Source: RQOF01 sp964461135 (lineage in GTDB: Bacteria > Calditrichota > Calditrichia > RBG-13-44-9). Taken from it: DNA of 64,000 nt. This document shows positions 27,644 to 37,157 of this stretch, piece by piece. Location of the stretch: assembly GCA_964461135.1 (NCBI GenBank), contig CAYWTB010000014.1, forward strand, positions 1 to 64,000. Reading direction: 5' to 3'. Numbering within the stretch: the first letter of the stretch is position 1; the number at the start of each line of letters is the position of its first letter. The translations under genes and the position numbers were made by a program. The notes beneath the pieces were generated by a model. It saw nothing but the letters and a program-made list of their open reading frames with translations, had not been told where the DNA came from and made no database searches.

Positions 27644-27976
27644 TTACCAGCGGCCGCCGCGACCGCCACCACTATGTCCGCCGCGCGATCCTCCCCTTCC
27701 GCCTCCGCCTTGGCGACCTCTGCCGCGATTATCTTCCCTCTTGCGTGCTTCGTTTACAATCAGCCGTTTTCCCTTGATCTCCATGCCATCAGTTTTCTGT
27801 ATGGCCTGGGCAGCATCGTCTTTTGAGGGTATCTCTACGAAGCCGAATCCCCTTGACTCTCCCGTGTATTTGTCTTTGAGAATAGTAACAGAAGAAACCT
27901 CACCAAATTCTTCAAAAACTTGACGTAACTCATCTTCTGTGACCTCGTGGGCCAGATTACCTACATAAATATTCAT
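27644..27976 (-). CDS. Single-RRM RNA-binding protein with Gly/Arg-rich tail
   Basis: 110 residues: one RNA-recognition motif with RNP2 at residues 3-8 (IYVGNL) and RNP1 at 42-49 (RGFGFVEI), followed by a tail of RGG, GGG and SRGG repeats to the end. Bacterial proteins of this build bind single-stranded RNA and are often cold-induced. The ribosome site gcaaggagcag lies just before ATG 27976. A structured leader may precede it: agaaatt/aatttct inverted segments near 28031-28073. Tandem hairpins follow the stop. Confidence 0.9.
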   Translation of the reverse strand: MNIYVGNLAHEVTEDELRQVFEEFGEVSSVTILKDKYTGESRGFGFVEIPSKDDAAQAIQKTDGMEIKGKRLIVNEARKREDNRGRGRQGGGGRGGSRGGHSGGGRGGRW

Positions 27977-28884
27977 TCGCTGCTCCTTGTTGTGAAGTTA
28001 TACCCTAGTGAATGAAGATGGCGGGCTGCGGGAGAAATTTAAAAGCCCTCTTTAGAACCCGCGTAATTTCTCTGGCTGCCGATTGCTCATCAGACATCAC
28101 AATATAATGTAACATCGCCTGTTAAATCTTACACGATCGTCCCTGATCTCTGCATCTTATAATCTATTAAAGGATTTCGGGTTTTAAAAGCTTAATCTTT
28201 TACGATGTTATTTTTCTTGGCACATGATGGAAACGCTAGGTTGAATCAGCTTTCAGCGTTCAGTGTTCAATAAAAAAATGTGAAAGGCCAGATCTAAAAA
28301 GACCGAAATGCATGCTGCAATGAGCATAACATACTACATGTTTTTAGCTATCCGCTAACAGGGTACAATGTTCAGCTTTAAACCATATTCCCTGAATTTT
28401 ATTAGTTTTCTGATTTCGTCTTATATTGTTGATCCGTCATAACATCCTTGCCGGAGTTGTCTGACCTGCCGGGCTGTAAGGCAATCCCATCCAGTCTTCC
28501 GGATATTTGAAGGAAGCAATGGTATAGAGTAGATTAGCCGTGGCAGCATCGACAACGTACCTGCAATCATCCAGATTTCCGGTCGCCGCTTCAAAATAAC
28601 AGCGTCCGCCTCCCATTGCACGCAGGCCTTGCGGGATGTCCGGCCTGTATTCCCACCACCTCACAGATGATTAGCCCTTTTCATATGTCCGGTAAAAGTA
28701 TGTTCTTACCAGAAGGCCTGCTAAGATCCGCAGAAATGGCTTGGATACTGTTGCAGAATATTTCGCTTGCAGAAAAGTTTTGGGACTGAAATCGCAATTC
28801 TTTTCGATCAGAATTTGATGGGCCGTTAAATATTTTACGAGTATGGACACCCCCGGGATTTTTAATCTCCGGGAAGTGACAGGG
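27977..28884. other. Mostly gene-free interval with one remnant frame
   Basis: About 900 bases. The first 100 may be the leader of the RRM gene. A minus-strand frame at 28437-28664 encodes protein-like sequence (GGGRCYFEAATGNLDD, then NLLYTIASFKYPEDWMGLPY) with a stop directly upstream of its GTG and no recognisable full gene; I treat it as a remnant of unknown type. A 9-pair hairpin at 28852-28873 (cccgg gatt - aatc t ccggg) follows the propeller pseudogene. Confidence 0.45.
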
Positions 28885-31508
28885 TTATTTTAGGAAGGTT
28901 AACTGCCGCGTCTGCCGGAGATCTCCGGCCTGCAGGGTGTAGATATAAATTCCCGATGCCACCAACTGTCCGGCCTCGTTACGTCCATCCCAGTTCACCT
29001 GGTGATTTCCTGCCGGTTGTTCCCTGTTCACCAGGGTTATCACCTCCTGCCCTAGTGTATTATAAATTGAAAGTTTTACCCGGCTTCGCTCAGTAAGTGT
29101 GTAGGGAATGGTGGTTGCGGGATTAAAAGGATTGGGATAATTTTGTTTTAAGGTTAAACGGCGGGCTATGGTCTCCGTCATCCGTACATCAATTCCGGTG
29201 ATCAGTGAAAGGTCCAGTTTGTACATGGAGCGGGCATGTGTGCCTATGGCCAGGTAATGGGCGGTGGGGTGTATTTTCAAATCATATACCGGCACCATGG
29301 GTAATTCACTGCTCACATACTGCCAGCTCATCCCCGTATCGCTGCTGAAATAGGCTCCCAGATCGGTTCCTATAAAAAGAAAGTTGGAGGCCAAAGGATC
29401 TACCGCGAGGGCATTTACCGGTGCATCCGGCAGGTTGCTGCTGATGTCCGTCCAGGTCTGTCCCTGAACACTGGTCCGGAAGACGTGAGGCTGGGGATCT
29501 TTCCATTTCAGCCCTGAGAAGGTGACATAAGCGATATTCTCATCATTGGGGTCCGGGACTACCCGGATTACCCAGCGGTAGGGAAGAGAAGAAGATACAT
29601 CCGTCCATGTATATCCCCCCAGTCCCTGCTTAACCACACATGGCTGTCATCGGTGCCGGCCTAGATCACGTTGGAGTTTGTTGGTGCCACGGCCATGGTT
29701 GTAACGGTACCCAGGCGGGTTCCGGGAATGCCGTCAGTCAGATCGGGACTGATGACGGTCCATGATGCTGCCCCGGTTGTGGTGCGGTATACCCGGTCCG
29801 TACCATAATATAAAACTGAAGAATTATTGTGATCCATAATTATCGGTGTGGACCAGTTGGTGAGTTCGGTCTGGTTTATTCCGGTCAAAACGATGTTAAA
29901 TGAAAATCCGCCGTTAGTGGATTTCCCCAGGTATCCGTACTGGGATTCGGCATAAATAATGTCCGGGTTAGTATGATTCACCACCACATAAAAGCCGTCT
30001 CCCCCATAGATCCGGCCCCAATCATTCAGCCCTCCGGTGAGGGTGCGCAGGGTGCCGTTGTCCTGGGTACCTCCATAAAGCCGCTGTGGATTATTTTTAT
30101 CCAGACCGATTTCATAAAACTGGGTAACCGGTAATTCGGCCACCTTGGTCCAGCTTGCCCCGGCATCCTGCGAGATATTAATTCCCCCGTCATTGCCCTC
30201 AATGATGTAATCCGGGTTTTTGGGATGAAAGGCCAGGGCATGGTGATCCACATGCAGGTTGGCTGGACCTCCCGAATATCCGTAAATCACCGGCCAGTTA
30301 TTTCCGCCATCGGTGGAACGCATGAAAGAGACATCCAGGGCAAAGAGAGTATCCGGATGGGCAGGATGGATCCTGACCTGTCCGAAGTACCAGCTGAAGT
30401 TGCTGGCTCCGTTATTGATCTCCTTATCCGGATCGGCGTCAATCCAGGAAGTGCCGAAATCAGAGGTTTTATAAAGCCCCCAGTAGTAGGATCCGTCGCT
30501 GTACAGTGCGTAAACCATATCTGGATTGCTTTGGGAAATAGCCAGTCCGATGCGGCCGATATTGCGGGCGGTGGGATCTGGCAACCCGCGCCCCGGACCC
30601 AGATATTCCCAGTTGTTGCCGCTGTCCAGCGAGCGAAAGATGCCGCTGATTGGGCCGAAGAGGTGGCTGCTGTTGGGCCGGCGTACCCGCTCCCACATGG
30701 ACGCCATCAGACGGTTAGGATTAGCGGGATCCATTACAATATCAATGGCCCCGGTGGAATCGGATATGTAAAGGGAGGGTACCCAGGTTAGTCCGCCGTC
30801 TTCACTTTTGTAGATACCTCGCTCCGGATTAGGCAGAAAATAGGAGCCTACAGCTGCCAGGAATATGCGCTGGGTATTGGAGGGATCCACCACAATCCGG
30901 CCGATGGAGGTAGTATTTTCCAATCCCAGGAGCCGCCAGCTGGAACCGCCGTCAATGGACTTATATACACCCCCGCCCGGGAAATTATTGTGTCCGCCAT
31001 TGGCTTCCCCCGTTCCCACGTAGAGGGTATCGGGATGAACGGGGTCTATTCCGATATCACCCACGCTGAGATTTGCCTGGTCATCAAACACAGAAATCCA
31101 GCTCAATCCCATGTCTGTGGACTTAAACATACCGCCGGTGGCGGCACCGGCATACACGATAGCGGGATTTAGGGGATTAAACTCGATATCCGAGATGCGC
31201 CCCCCGATGTTGGTGGGACCGGCAAACTCCACCAGCTCCATGCTGTTTTGAACTGCTGCGGCACGCATTTCCTGTGCCTGTTGCATTTGTTGACGAAAGT
31301 AAACACGGTCTGCCTGTCAGTAGGGAAATGTGCGGCGCATCCAGTCCCAGTCTGATGGCCTCAGATCAGGCCCGGGCGCGGATTTCTTCATCCGCTGTTC
31401 GATGAGATTGTCCGTTTCCTGCGAGCGGATAAACAGAAAAACAAATCCTGCTGCCGCTATCAGTAAGGTAAAAATAATATATTGAGGGGTATTTTTCGGT
31501 CTGAGCAT
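28885..31508 (-). pseudogene. Broken secreted beta-propeller (sortilin/BNR type) with type IX sorting domain
   Basis: Three pieces of one gene lie in line. 31508-31317 encodes an N-terminal signal anchor (IIFTLLIAAAGFVFLF) and PSDWDWMRRTFPY, then TGA. The same frame continues with QADRVYFRQQ and 541 residues of VPS10/BNR-type repeats (FKSTDMGLSWISVF, YVGTGEANGG, YKSEDGGLTW) to a TAG at 29663-29661. It reads on as AGTDDSHVWLSRD, and a further one-base shift near 29622 leads into GGYTWTDVSS and 250 residues ending in NYPNPFNPATTIPYTL... and a FlgD-like C-terminal domain. So there are two nonsense codons and one frameshift. An intact version would be about 870 residues, exported and cell-surface attached or released through type IX secretion. 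Confidence 0.85.
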
Positions 31509-31981
31509 AAATATATCCCTTGATTATAGCGTGTTTATTTGAAGAATTTAACAACAAGACAACGAAGATACAGAATCGGGAATGTAACAACCCGAAATTT
31601 AACGGTGTTAAATTCGATTTCATAGGCGAATCGCACCAGGAGTAATCATTTATTCAAAACAGCAATTCAGAAAGAATAATCCAGGCATATTATTCCCGGA
31701 ATGACAGGAATCGGCACATAATTCAGGTTGAGAAATATAAGTGGGAGAGACCCGGATTCATAAAGGATTTTGAATTACCGGTGATTAATTATTGGTCTGC
31801 TCAATTCGGGAATTTATTGCCCGGTTAAGAATATCAGGAAGCCAAGGAATGCATGTCGGAGAAAGAATTTCGTAAAAATAAGGATCAAAATCGCTCTCCC
31901 GGCATGCGTTTATCTTTCTGTTTTACAACTGGGGGACAAAGGGCGTTCATAATTATATAGAGAGCACAAAACATCCTTGAA
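31509..31981. other. Gene-free interval
   Basis: No coding frame or known element is seen in these 473 bases. An imperfect inverted repeat (gcatgtcggaga at about 31851 and tctcccggcatgc at about 31896) is the only structure. Confidence 0.55.
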
Positions 31982-32734
31982 CTAGTGAGAATTTAACATG
32001 CGGAAAATTCCTTCGGGATCGTTACGTGCACCATTCTTCAAAAACTGCGCCTGCCCCACTGCAATTTCAAAATCATCTCCGGCGATCCCCTGCAGAGTTG
32101 CTTCGGCCACTTCGCCGGGAGGGATACCCCGGTCTGTCTGTCCCCTGCGATCTCTGGTGCCTTTATCAAGTTCGGTATCAACAGTGGGCGGTATGATTTC
32201 AAAAACTTTAATGGCGGTATCCTTCAGCTGGTGTCTTAAGGATATACTGAAAGAGTGCAGGGCTGCTTTGGTGGCGCAATACACCGGCATCCGGGCAATA
32301 GGTACAAAGCCCAGGCCGGATGATACATTTATAATGGCAGCTTCCGGCTGTTTCAGGAGATGAGGAATGAACAGAGCCGATAAATGCACCGGGGCCTGTA
32401 AATTAATTTCTATTTCATTTTCCCCGGTTATCCGGTCATCCGCTTCCGTTTTAAAATCAATTTCCCGCTGAATGCCCGCATTGTTTACCAGAATATTCAG
32501 GTTACCAAAGTGAGCAATGGTCCAGTTGACCAGTGTCTTCCGGCTATTAGCTTCAGAGACATCACAGATTCTGGTATGAAGCCGGGGGAATTGATTTTTG
32601 GCTTCAAGCAATTTCTGTTCCCGCCTGCCGCATATAATTACGTCATTGTTTTCTCTCAGGAAAACTCTGGCAAGCGCCAGACCGATGCCGGTTCCCCCTC
32701 CGGTAATCAGGATTGTGTTGCCGGTTGTCTGCAT
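31982..32734 (-). CDS. SDR-family oxidoreductase, DltE-like
   Basis: 250 residues from ATG 32734 (aaggagatact upstream). TGGGTGIG (about residues 11-18), a CGRR cofactor-specifying loop that favours NADP, NNAG, a Ser in NVSSGLG, and YCATK (YxxxK) are all present. The C-terminal segment EIIPPTVDTELDKGTRDRRG is characteristic of the DltE-like branch. It does not sit beside dlt genes, so a role in D-alanylation is not implied. The substrate is unknown. Confidence 0.85.
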   Translation of the reverse strand: MQTTGNTILITGGGTGIGLALARVFLRENNDVIICGRREQKLLEAKNQFPRLHTRICDVSEANSRKTLVNWTIAHFGNLNILVNNAGIQREIDFKTEADDRITGENEIEINLQAPVHLSALFIPHLLKQPEAAIINVSSGLGFVPIARMPVYCATKAALHSFSISLRHQLKDTAIKVFEIIPPTVDTELDKGTRDRRGQTDRGIPPGEVAEATLQGIAGDDFEIAVGQAQFLKNGARNDPEGIFRMLNSH

Positions 32735-32865
32735 TAGTATCTCCTTGTAAAGTTATGAAATATTCTAAACTCCGTATCAGTGAACCAAACCCGCCATCAT
32801 TAAAAACGTATTACCAATGAATAGTTATGAAAATTCTTAAAATCTCATAAAACATGAAAAGATCC

Positions 32866-33060
32866 TTATTTCCTGAAATTCCGGGAAAGTCCTTTGCTTA
32901 ACTGAAAGCGATCGGACAAAGTCATTTCTGCCGAACGGGTTTCCTGACATCCGCTGAATTGATCGGCCAAAATATTTAGTATTCCCGGTTCATGACCCAA
33001 TCTTCTGATGGTGGAAATAATCTGCACCCGGGAGTGTGCCAGCCCGACCGGTTTTTTCAA
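32866..33060 (-). CDS. Possible small protein downstream of the TGS GTPase
   Basis: A 64-residue frame begins with TTG immediately after the GTPase stop (taaTTG). Its codon use resembles that of neighbouring genes and it overlaps nothing, but I do not recognise it (SRVQIISTIRRLGHEPGILN). It could be a coupled small gene or a fragment of a lost one. Confidence 0.3.
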   Translation of the reverse strand: MKKPVGLAHSRVQIISTIRRLGHEPGILNILADQFSGCQETRSAEMTLSDRFQLSKGLSRNFRK

Positions 33061-34047
33061 TTACATATGTAACTCCACCACATCGCCGTCCTGCAGGATA
33101 TAATCCCGGCCCACCTGCTGCCCGTCGAAAACTCCCTTTCCCCATACCCGGGCCGATTTAAGATTCTGCAGAAAATCTTTATGCACCCGTCCGGCTAATT
33201 CTTCCAATATGCTCCCCTTCTTTAAAACAAAAGGCGCCGTACGGTCTGGTTCCTTCCCGGGTGGTTTGGAGTAAACCCTGATCAGATTCAGCCGCTGGAA
33301 TATTTCCTTCTTGAGTTTCACCATGTGGCGTCCGTTGCGGGCAGATATGGTAATGAGGGGACATTCCTCGTCCAGCAGTGCCTTAAACACCTGAAAATCC
33401 TCCTCGAAATCCTGACTGTCATTCTTGTTAACCACCACCAGAAGAGGCGGATAGTGGGTATCGGCAGGAGGTGTTTCATCTTTTTTGCAGCGTCGTACCG
33501 GAATTTGATGTTCCTGCAGTATATCCAGGCTGGTATGCAGCTGCTGGAAGGCATCTGCCTGCAGATTGATCATAAGTAAAACCAGATCTGCACTGCGGAT
33601 CAGGTCAAAGAGTTCGGATTCCATATGTTCACGATTCAGGGGTGGGGTATCCAGCAACTGGATAGGAACGTGTTCCCAGGACATCATTCCGGGAACCGGG
33701 GTCCAGGTGCTAAAGGGGGCGGGCGAAACCACCGGGTTGGCATTTGTAAGTGCGCTGAGCAGGGATGATTTTCCCACATTAGGGGGCCCGATAATAACCG
33801 CCCGGGCGGCTCCCTCTTTCTCCACGTGATATGCCGATTCATGGGATCCGGCTTTCTTACTTTTCTGAGCGGAATCCCGCAGCCTGGAAAGACGGCGGCG
33901 CAGATCGGCACGCAGCTTGTCCGTACCCTTGTGCTTGGGAATAGTTCCCATGAGCTCTTCCAGGCGTTCAATCTTTTCCTGTGTGGCCGATGCCTCTTTA
34001 TAGCGTCGTTCCGCTTCAAAATATTCCGGTGGCAGATTAGTAGGCAT
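33061..34047 (-). CDS. OBG/DRG-like GTPase with C-terminal TGS domain
   Basis: 328 residues. A helical N-terminus (about 1-80) rich in Arg, Lys and Glu precedes a G domain: G1 GPPNVGKS (about 90), the switch region VVSPAPFSTWTPVPG, G3 LDTPP where the family has DTPG, G4 NKND, and a C-terminal TGS domain ending DYILQDGDVVELHM. TGS GTPases of this branch bind RNA or ribosomes; several are of unknown role. The DTPP change in G3 replaces the Gly whose backbone contacts the gamma phosphate, so nucleotide cycling may differ. ATG 34047 is used. Confidence 0.85.
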   Translation of the reverse strand: MPTNLPPEYFEAERRYKEASATQEKIERLEELMGTIPKHKGTDKLRADLRRRLSRLRDSAQKSKKAGSHESAYHVEKEGAARAVIIGPPNVGKSSLLSALTNANPVVSPAPFSTWTPVPGMMSWEHVPIQLLDTPPLNREHMESELFDLIRSADLVLLMINLQADAFQQLHTSLDILQEHQIPVRRCKKDETPPADTHYPPLLVVVNKNDSQDFEEDFQVFKALLDEECPLITISARNGRHMVKLKKEIFQRLNLIRVYSKPPGKEPDRTAPFVLKKGSILEELAGRVHKDFLQNLKSARVWGKGVFDGQQVGRDYILQDGDVVELHM

Positions 34048-35043
34048 AATATTACCGGTTGATTTGAAGTGAGTTATTTTATCGGTTTAAAACATAAATT
34101 ATGCAAAAGTCCGATAAAAGCAGTTAAAAATCTTAAGGAAAGTGTGACATTTTCCCTATCGGCGTTAACACCCACACCCTTTTTTACATATACCGCACCC
34201 CAATGACTTTGGGTTGATGAATTCACGCAGATGGGTGTTAAAGTAGTCTTCGGCGCTTTCCGTTTTGCTGGCAATTCTTGATGTCCACCATCAGGCAGGT
34301 ATTATTTATCCATTTTTTCGATCATGCCTGTTGTTTCGCATTCATGCCGTTTATGACACAGGTTTGATTCTTTACACCCGGTTTAATATAATATCCTTCA
34401 GGGCCGGAAACAAAATTATGATTATTCCCCTGGCTCAGCAAAATGAAACAGTAGACAAATAGAGTTAATTCTTCCAGGTATAAATGCTATTATTAACCCG
34501 TATTCTTTAATCTGCTTAATTCACAAAAAACGATATAATGTATCAAAGTTGTTATATTCTTAGAAATTAAATGGCCCCGGTCTTCAGACCGGGGATTAAA
34601 GAATCTGGTATATTTGGGCGTTTGCCCCTTCTGGAATATCCTGGCATGAATTTTTCCTCCCCGAAAGCCGGTTAATATGATTCCCGTACATGAACCTGAG
34701 TGAAAAATCCTTTTTTATCTGAGGCGCAGATCCATTTTTTCGTGTTAAATACTATTTTATAATTAGGGTTAAAATGACTTGGTGAAGAATTAATAAAGGA
34801 ATCAGGAAATACCGGTTAAATTCACAGCACACAAGCGGATCTAGTATATATAAAACTGATTTTGGATCCTGTCTTTCTGAAACCATAAATTTATTGTTTT
34901 CATCCTTATGAGCGAGTGTATCAGATTATTATTCTGCATTTTTGTTCAGACCCGAGAAAATTACTAATAAAATCTCTTTTTATTCCGAAGACTAAAAAAA
35001 GAGAATAATTGACAGTTTATCAGATCTTCAGAGGGATGTACTT
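34048..35043. other. Long interval with repeat copy B and a redox-protein remnant
   Basis: About 1 kb with no intact gene. A minus-strand frame from about 34290 to the stop at 34165 reads RIASKTESAEDYFNTHLREF and ends CGICKKGCGC; the cysteine cluster resembles the tail of an iron-sulfur or redox protein, but the frame has a stop just upstream, so it is a fragment. Repeat copy B is at 34516-34630. The rest is A+T-rich. Confidence 0.5.
34516..34630. repeat. Hairpin repeat family, copy B
   Basis: It begins ttaattcacaaa and matches copy C nearly base for base through cgatataatgtatcaaag, the hairpin ccccggtcttcagaccgggg (34575-34594, perfect stem) and gattaaagaat, to gggcgtttgcccc. The right end with the second terminal repeat has been lost. 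Confidence 0.85.
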
Positions 35044-35277
35044 ATGAAATTCATGATATTACTGCTGATGGTTTTTATATTTTCGCTTTCGGCAGGATGC
35101 AGCAAGGAACATCAGAAAAGCCACCGGTTAAAGGTGGATGAACAGAATGAACAAATGCTGCAGCAGGGAGCGGAAGCGGAGACCCTGATGAAAAAACTGG
35201 ATAATAATGTTCAGGATATTCAGCAGCAGACCGAGGATCTTCAGAAATCCCAGGGTAATACGGGAGGTTCAAACTGA
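35044..35277 (+). CDS. Small lipoprotein with a coiled-coil tail
   Basis: 77 residues from ATG 35044 (agaggga upstream). A lipoprotein signal ends at LSAGC, then a hydrophilic, Gln/Glu-rich helix (about residues 25-70) with heptad-like leucines: EQNEQMLQQGAEAETLMKKL. Similar short lipoproteins tether or pack at the envelope, but I do not know this one. No operon partner: the next gene is convergent. Confidence 0.65.
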   Translation: MKFMILLLMVFIFSLSAGCSKEHQKSHRLKVDEQNEQMLQQGAEAETLMKKLDNNVQDIQQQTEDLQKSQGNTGGSN

Positions 35278-35365
35278 GCAGGGAAAGGGAAGCAGGAAAT
35301 TTTTAATAATGTGGTTGCTCATTAACCAGTTCCTGGTTTTCCGGCATACCGGGTATTTTTACTTC

Positions 35366-35932
35366 CTATTTCAGACCCAGTTTTTCGCCTTTCTCCAGCA
35401 GCGCAATGGATTCTTTCGTACGGCGTTCACGTGTCCCGGGTCGCCTGGCCATCCGGATCCATGCGATATAATTTTTCTGATAGGAGGGCGCCAGCCGTTC
35501 AAAAAAGGCTTTCGCCTTATAATTTTTTTCTAATGCCTTCTTTAATTCCAGCGGTAATTCCAGATTGACAGGAGGGCGATCCGGTTTATCCCACTGGCCT
35601 GACTGTCTGGCGGCATCAATTTTAGACTGTCCGAAGCGGGTCATCCGTCCCTGTTCAATCATTTTTTGAACACGCTTCTTGTTGAGATCAGACCACGTGC
35701 TGTCCGGCTGTCGGGGGGTAAATTTCCTGGCATAGCGTTCCTGATCCAGATTTTTTATGATGCTGTCTATCCAACCGTAACATAGCGCCTCTTCCACGGA
35801 TTCCTCATAATTCAGAACGGGTTTCTCGCTCCCCTTCCGGTAAAAAAGCAGCCAGATACCGGATTGCCTGTCATGATTATGTGAAAACCACTCCCTCCAC
35901 TCCTCCCTGGTCTTAAAATATAATTGTTTCAT
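35366..35932 (-). CDS. YdeI/OmpD-associated-family protein
   Basis: 188 residues. Landmarks of the family: LYFKTREEWREWFSHNH, GIWLLFYRKGS, YEESVEEALCYGWIDSI near residue 45, RKFTPRQPDSTWSDLNKKRV near 70, and an OmdA-like second half LPLELKKALEKNYKAKAFFERLAPSYQKNY. The family has been tied to outer-membrane or bacteriocin responses, but no enzyme activity is established. It stands alone. Confidence 0.88.
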   Translation of the reverse strand: MKQLYFKTREEWREWFSHNHDRQSGIWLLFYRKGSEKPVLNYEESVEEALCYGWIDSIIKNLDQERYARKFTPRQPDSTWSDLNKKRVQKMIEQGRMTRFGQSKIDAARQSGQWDKPDRPPVNLELPLELKKALEKNYKAKAFFERLAPSYQKNYIAWIRMARRPGTRERRTKESIALLEKGEKLGLK

Positions 35933-36408
35933 GGGCAGGAATGAAAATTGTGCTTGTGAATTTTCTTGAAATTATTTCTACCCGGGACACAAAGTTAGAA
36001 ATAATATCAAGTAAATATATATATAAAATTTTTGCCAGGTAATTGAAGTTTCTCTTTCTTTAAAACTTGCGAAATTTTTTTGCCCTGCCGTCAGGATTAT
36101 TCCGGAAAAGTGTTTTTAGCCTGGTTAATTCACAAAATACGATATAATGTATCAAAGTTTTTATATTCTTAGAAATTAAATAGCCCTGGTCTTCAGACCG
36201 GGGATTAAAGAATCCGGTATATTTGGGCGTTAGCCCCTATTTGTGAATTAAGTAGGATAAATAAACATAAAAAATTTCTTGATTTTTAAAGGTAAAAAAA
36301 CAAAATTAAATTAATATAATGGTGTTATTTATTAAATCCGATATTTATAAGGAGAGAAGGATTTTCCCAGGGATTATTAAGATAAATTTCACAATAAAAT
36401 GAACATAA
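35933..36408. other. Interval carrying repeat copy C
   Basis: 476 bases without a gene. The repeat at 36125-36251 is the main structure. The bases nearest 36408 give only a weak ribosome site for the downstream lipoprotein gene (aaggagagaagg lies about 50 bases away). Confidence 0.6.
36125..36251. repeat. Hairpin repeat family, copy C with intact terminal inverted repeats
   Basis: TTAATTCACAAA (36125-36136) and TTTGTGAATTAA (36240-36251) are perfect 12-base inverted ends of a 127-base unit. Inside are a large hairpin (ccctggtcttcagaccgggg) and a small one (gggcgttagccc). It has the build of a non-autonomous mobile element; no transposase is present in the window. Confidence 0.85.
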
Positions 36409-37152
36409 ATGAAAACATTATTTTTATCTGTACTGATTACCTTATTCATGTTTATTTCCTGCCAAGATTATATCGGCTACGATTTTGAAGGACTTCAGGC
36501 GACCCGGATAGTAAAAATTACCGGGACTGTTTATAATTATTTCACCAATGAGACCGTTCGCGATGCGCGGGTGACGGTAGGGTACCAGAATACAGTTACC
36601 GGTTTGAGTGGTGATTTTAAGGTGTATTATCCTCTGAGTACCGATGAAAACCGGGATAATCCAATACCTGTTTACGTAGAGGCTTATAATTATTCTCCTT
36701 ATTCGGGAGAATTCATTCTTTATCCCAAAGATCCCCAGTTAAAAATTTATTTGGAATATCTGGCTCCGGTCATCCAGAAAAAGGTTCTGGTTAAAACAAC
36801 GGATTCCGAAGGAAACATGATATATGTATGCCAGGCGTTGATTCTTGATTATCAGGGATTTTCGGACATAGAAGCCGTTGAATCGAAATTCCGCTATTTT
36901 AAGGATCGATGGTCAGATTGGATTTACTTTAAACTGCATTTTATTGAACAAGTCGATTCGGTTGGCGGATATTTCCAAAGCATCGCACCACCGTATATAA
37001 CACTTGTAGAACCAATTCAAATTACTGATGCTGCCTTTAACGGACGGTGTGAAATCAGGGCATGGGACAATGCTGGACATGAAGGTTTCGGATTTATTGA
37101 TTATTTTAACTCTCTGCCGGATACGTTTTTATTTCCGCCCGGAATTAATTAA
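36409..37152 (+). CDS. Lipoprotein with carboxypeptidase-regulatory-like fold, TonB-receptor partner
   Basis: 247 residues. A lipoprotein signal ends FMFISC; the first 100 residues (GTVYNYFTNETVRDARVTVGY...VYVEAYNYSPYSGEF) resemble the carboxypeptidase-regulatory-like beta-sandwich; the remainder is beta-rich with no known domain. The TonB-dependent receptor begins five bases after its stop, so it is probably a surface or periplasmic component working with that receptor. It is not SusD-like. Confidence 0.75.
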   Translation: MKTLFLSVLITLFMFISCQDYIGYDFEGLQATRIVKITGTVYNYFTNETVRDARVTVGYQNTVTGLSGDFKVYYPLSTDENRDNPIPVYVEAYNYSPYSGEFILYPKDPQLKIYLEYLAPVIQKKVLVKTTDSEGNMIYVCQALILDYQGFSDIEAVESKFRYFKDRWSDWIYFKLHFIEQVDSVGGYFQSIAPPYITLVEPIQITDAAFNGRCEIRAWDNAGHEGFGFIDYFNSLPDTFLFPPGIN

Positions 37153-37157
37153 CCCGG

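Noticed and set aside
31317..31319. TGA read as Trp (recoding)
   Set aside because: Many genes here end in TGA, and the same gene also has TAG and a frameshift; decay explains all three.
34074..34274. Minus-strand 66-residue frame
   Set aside because: No ribosome site or family; the neighbouring frame with the cysteine cluster looks more like real protein.
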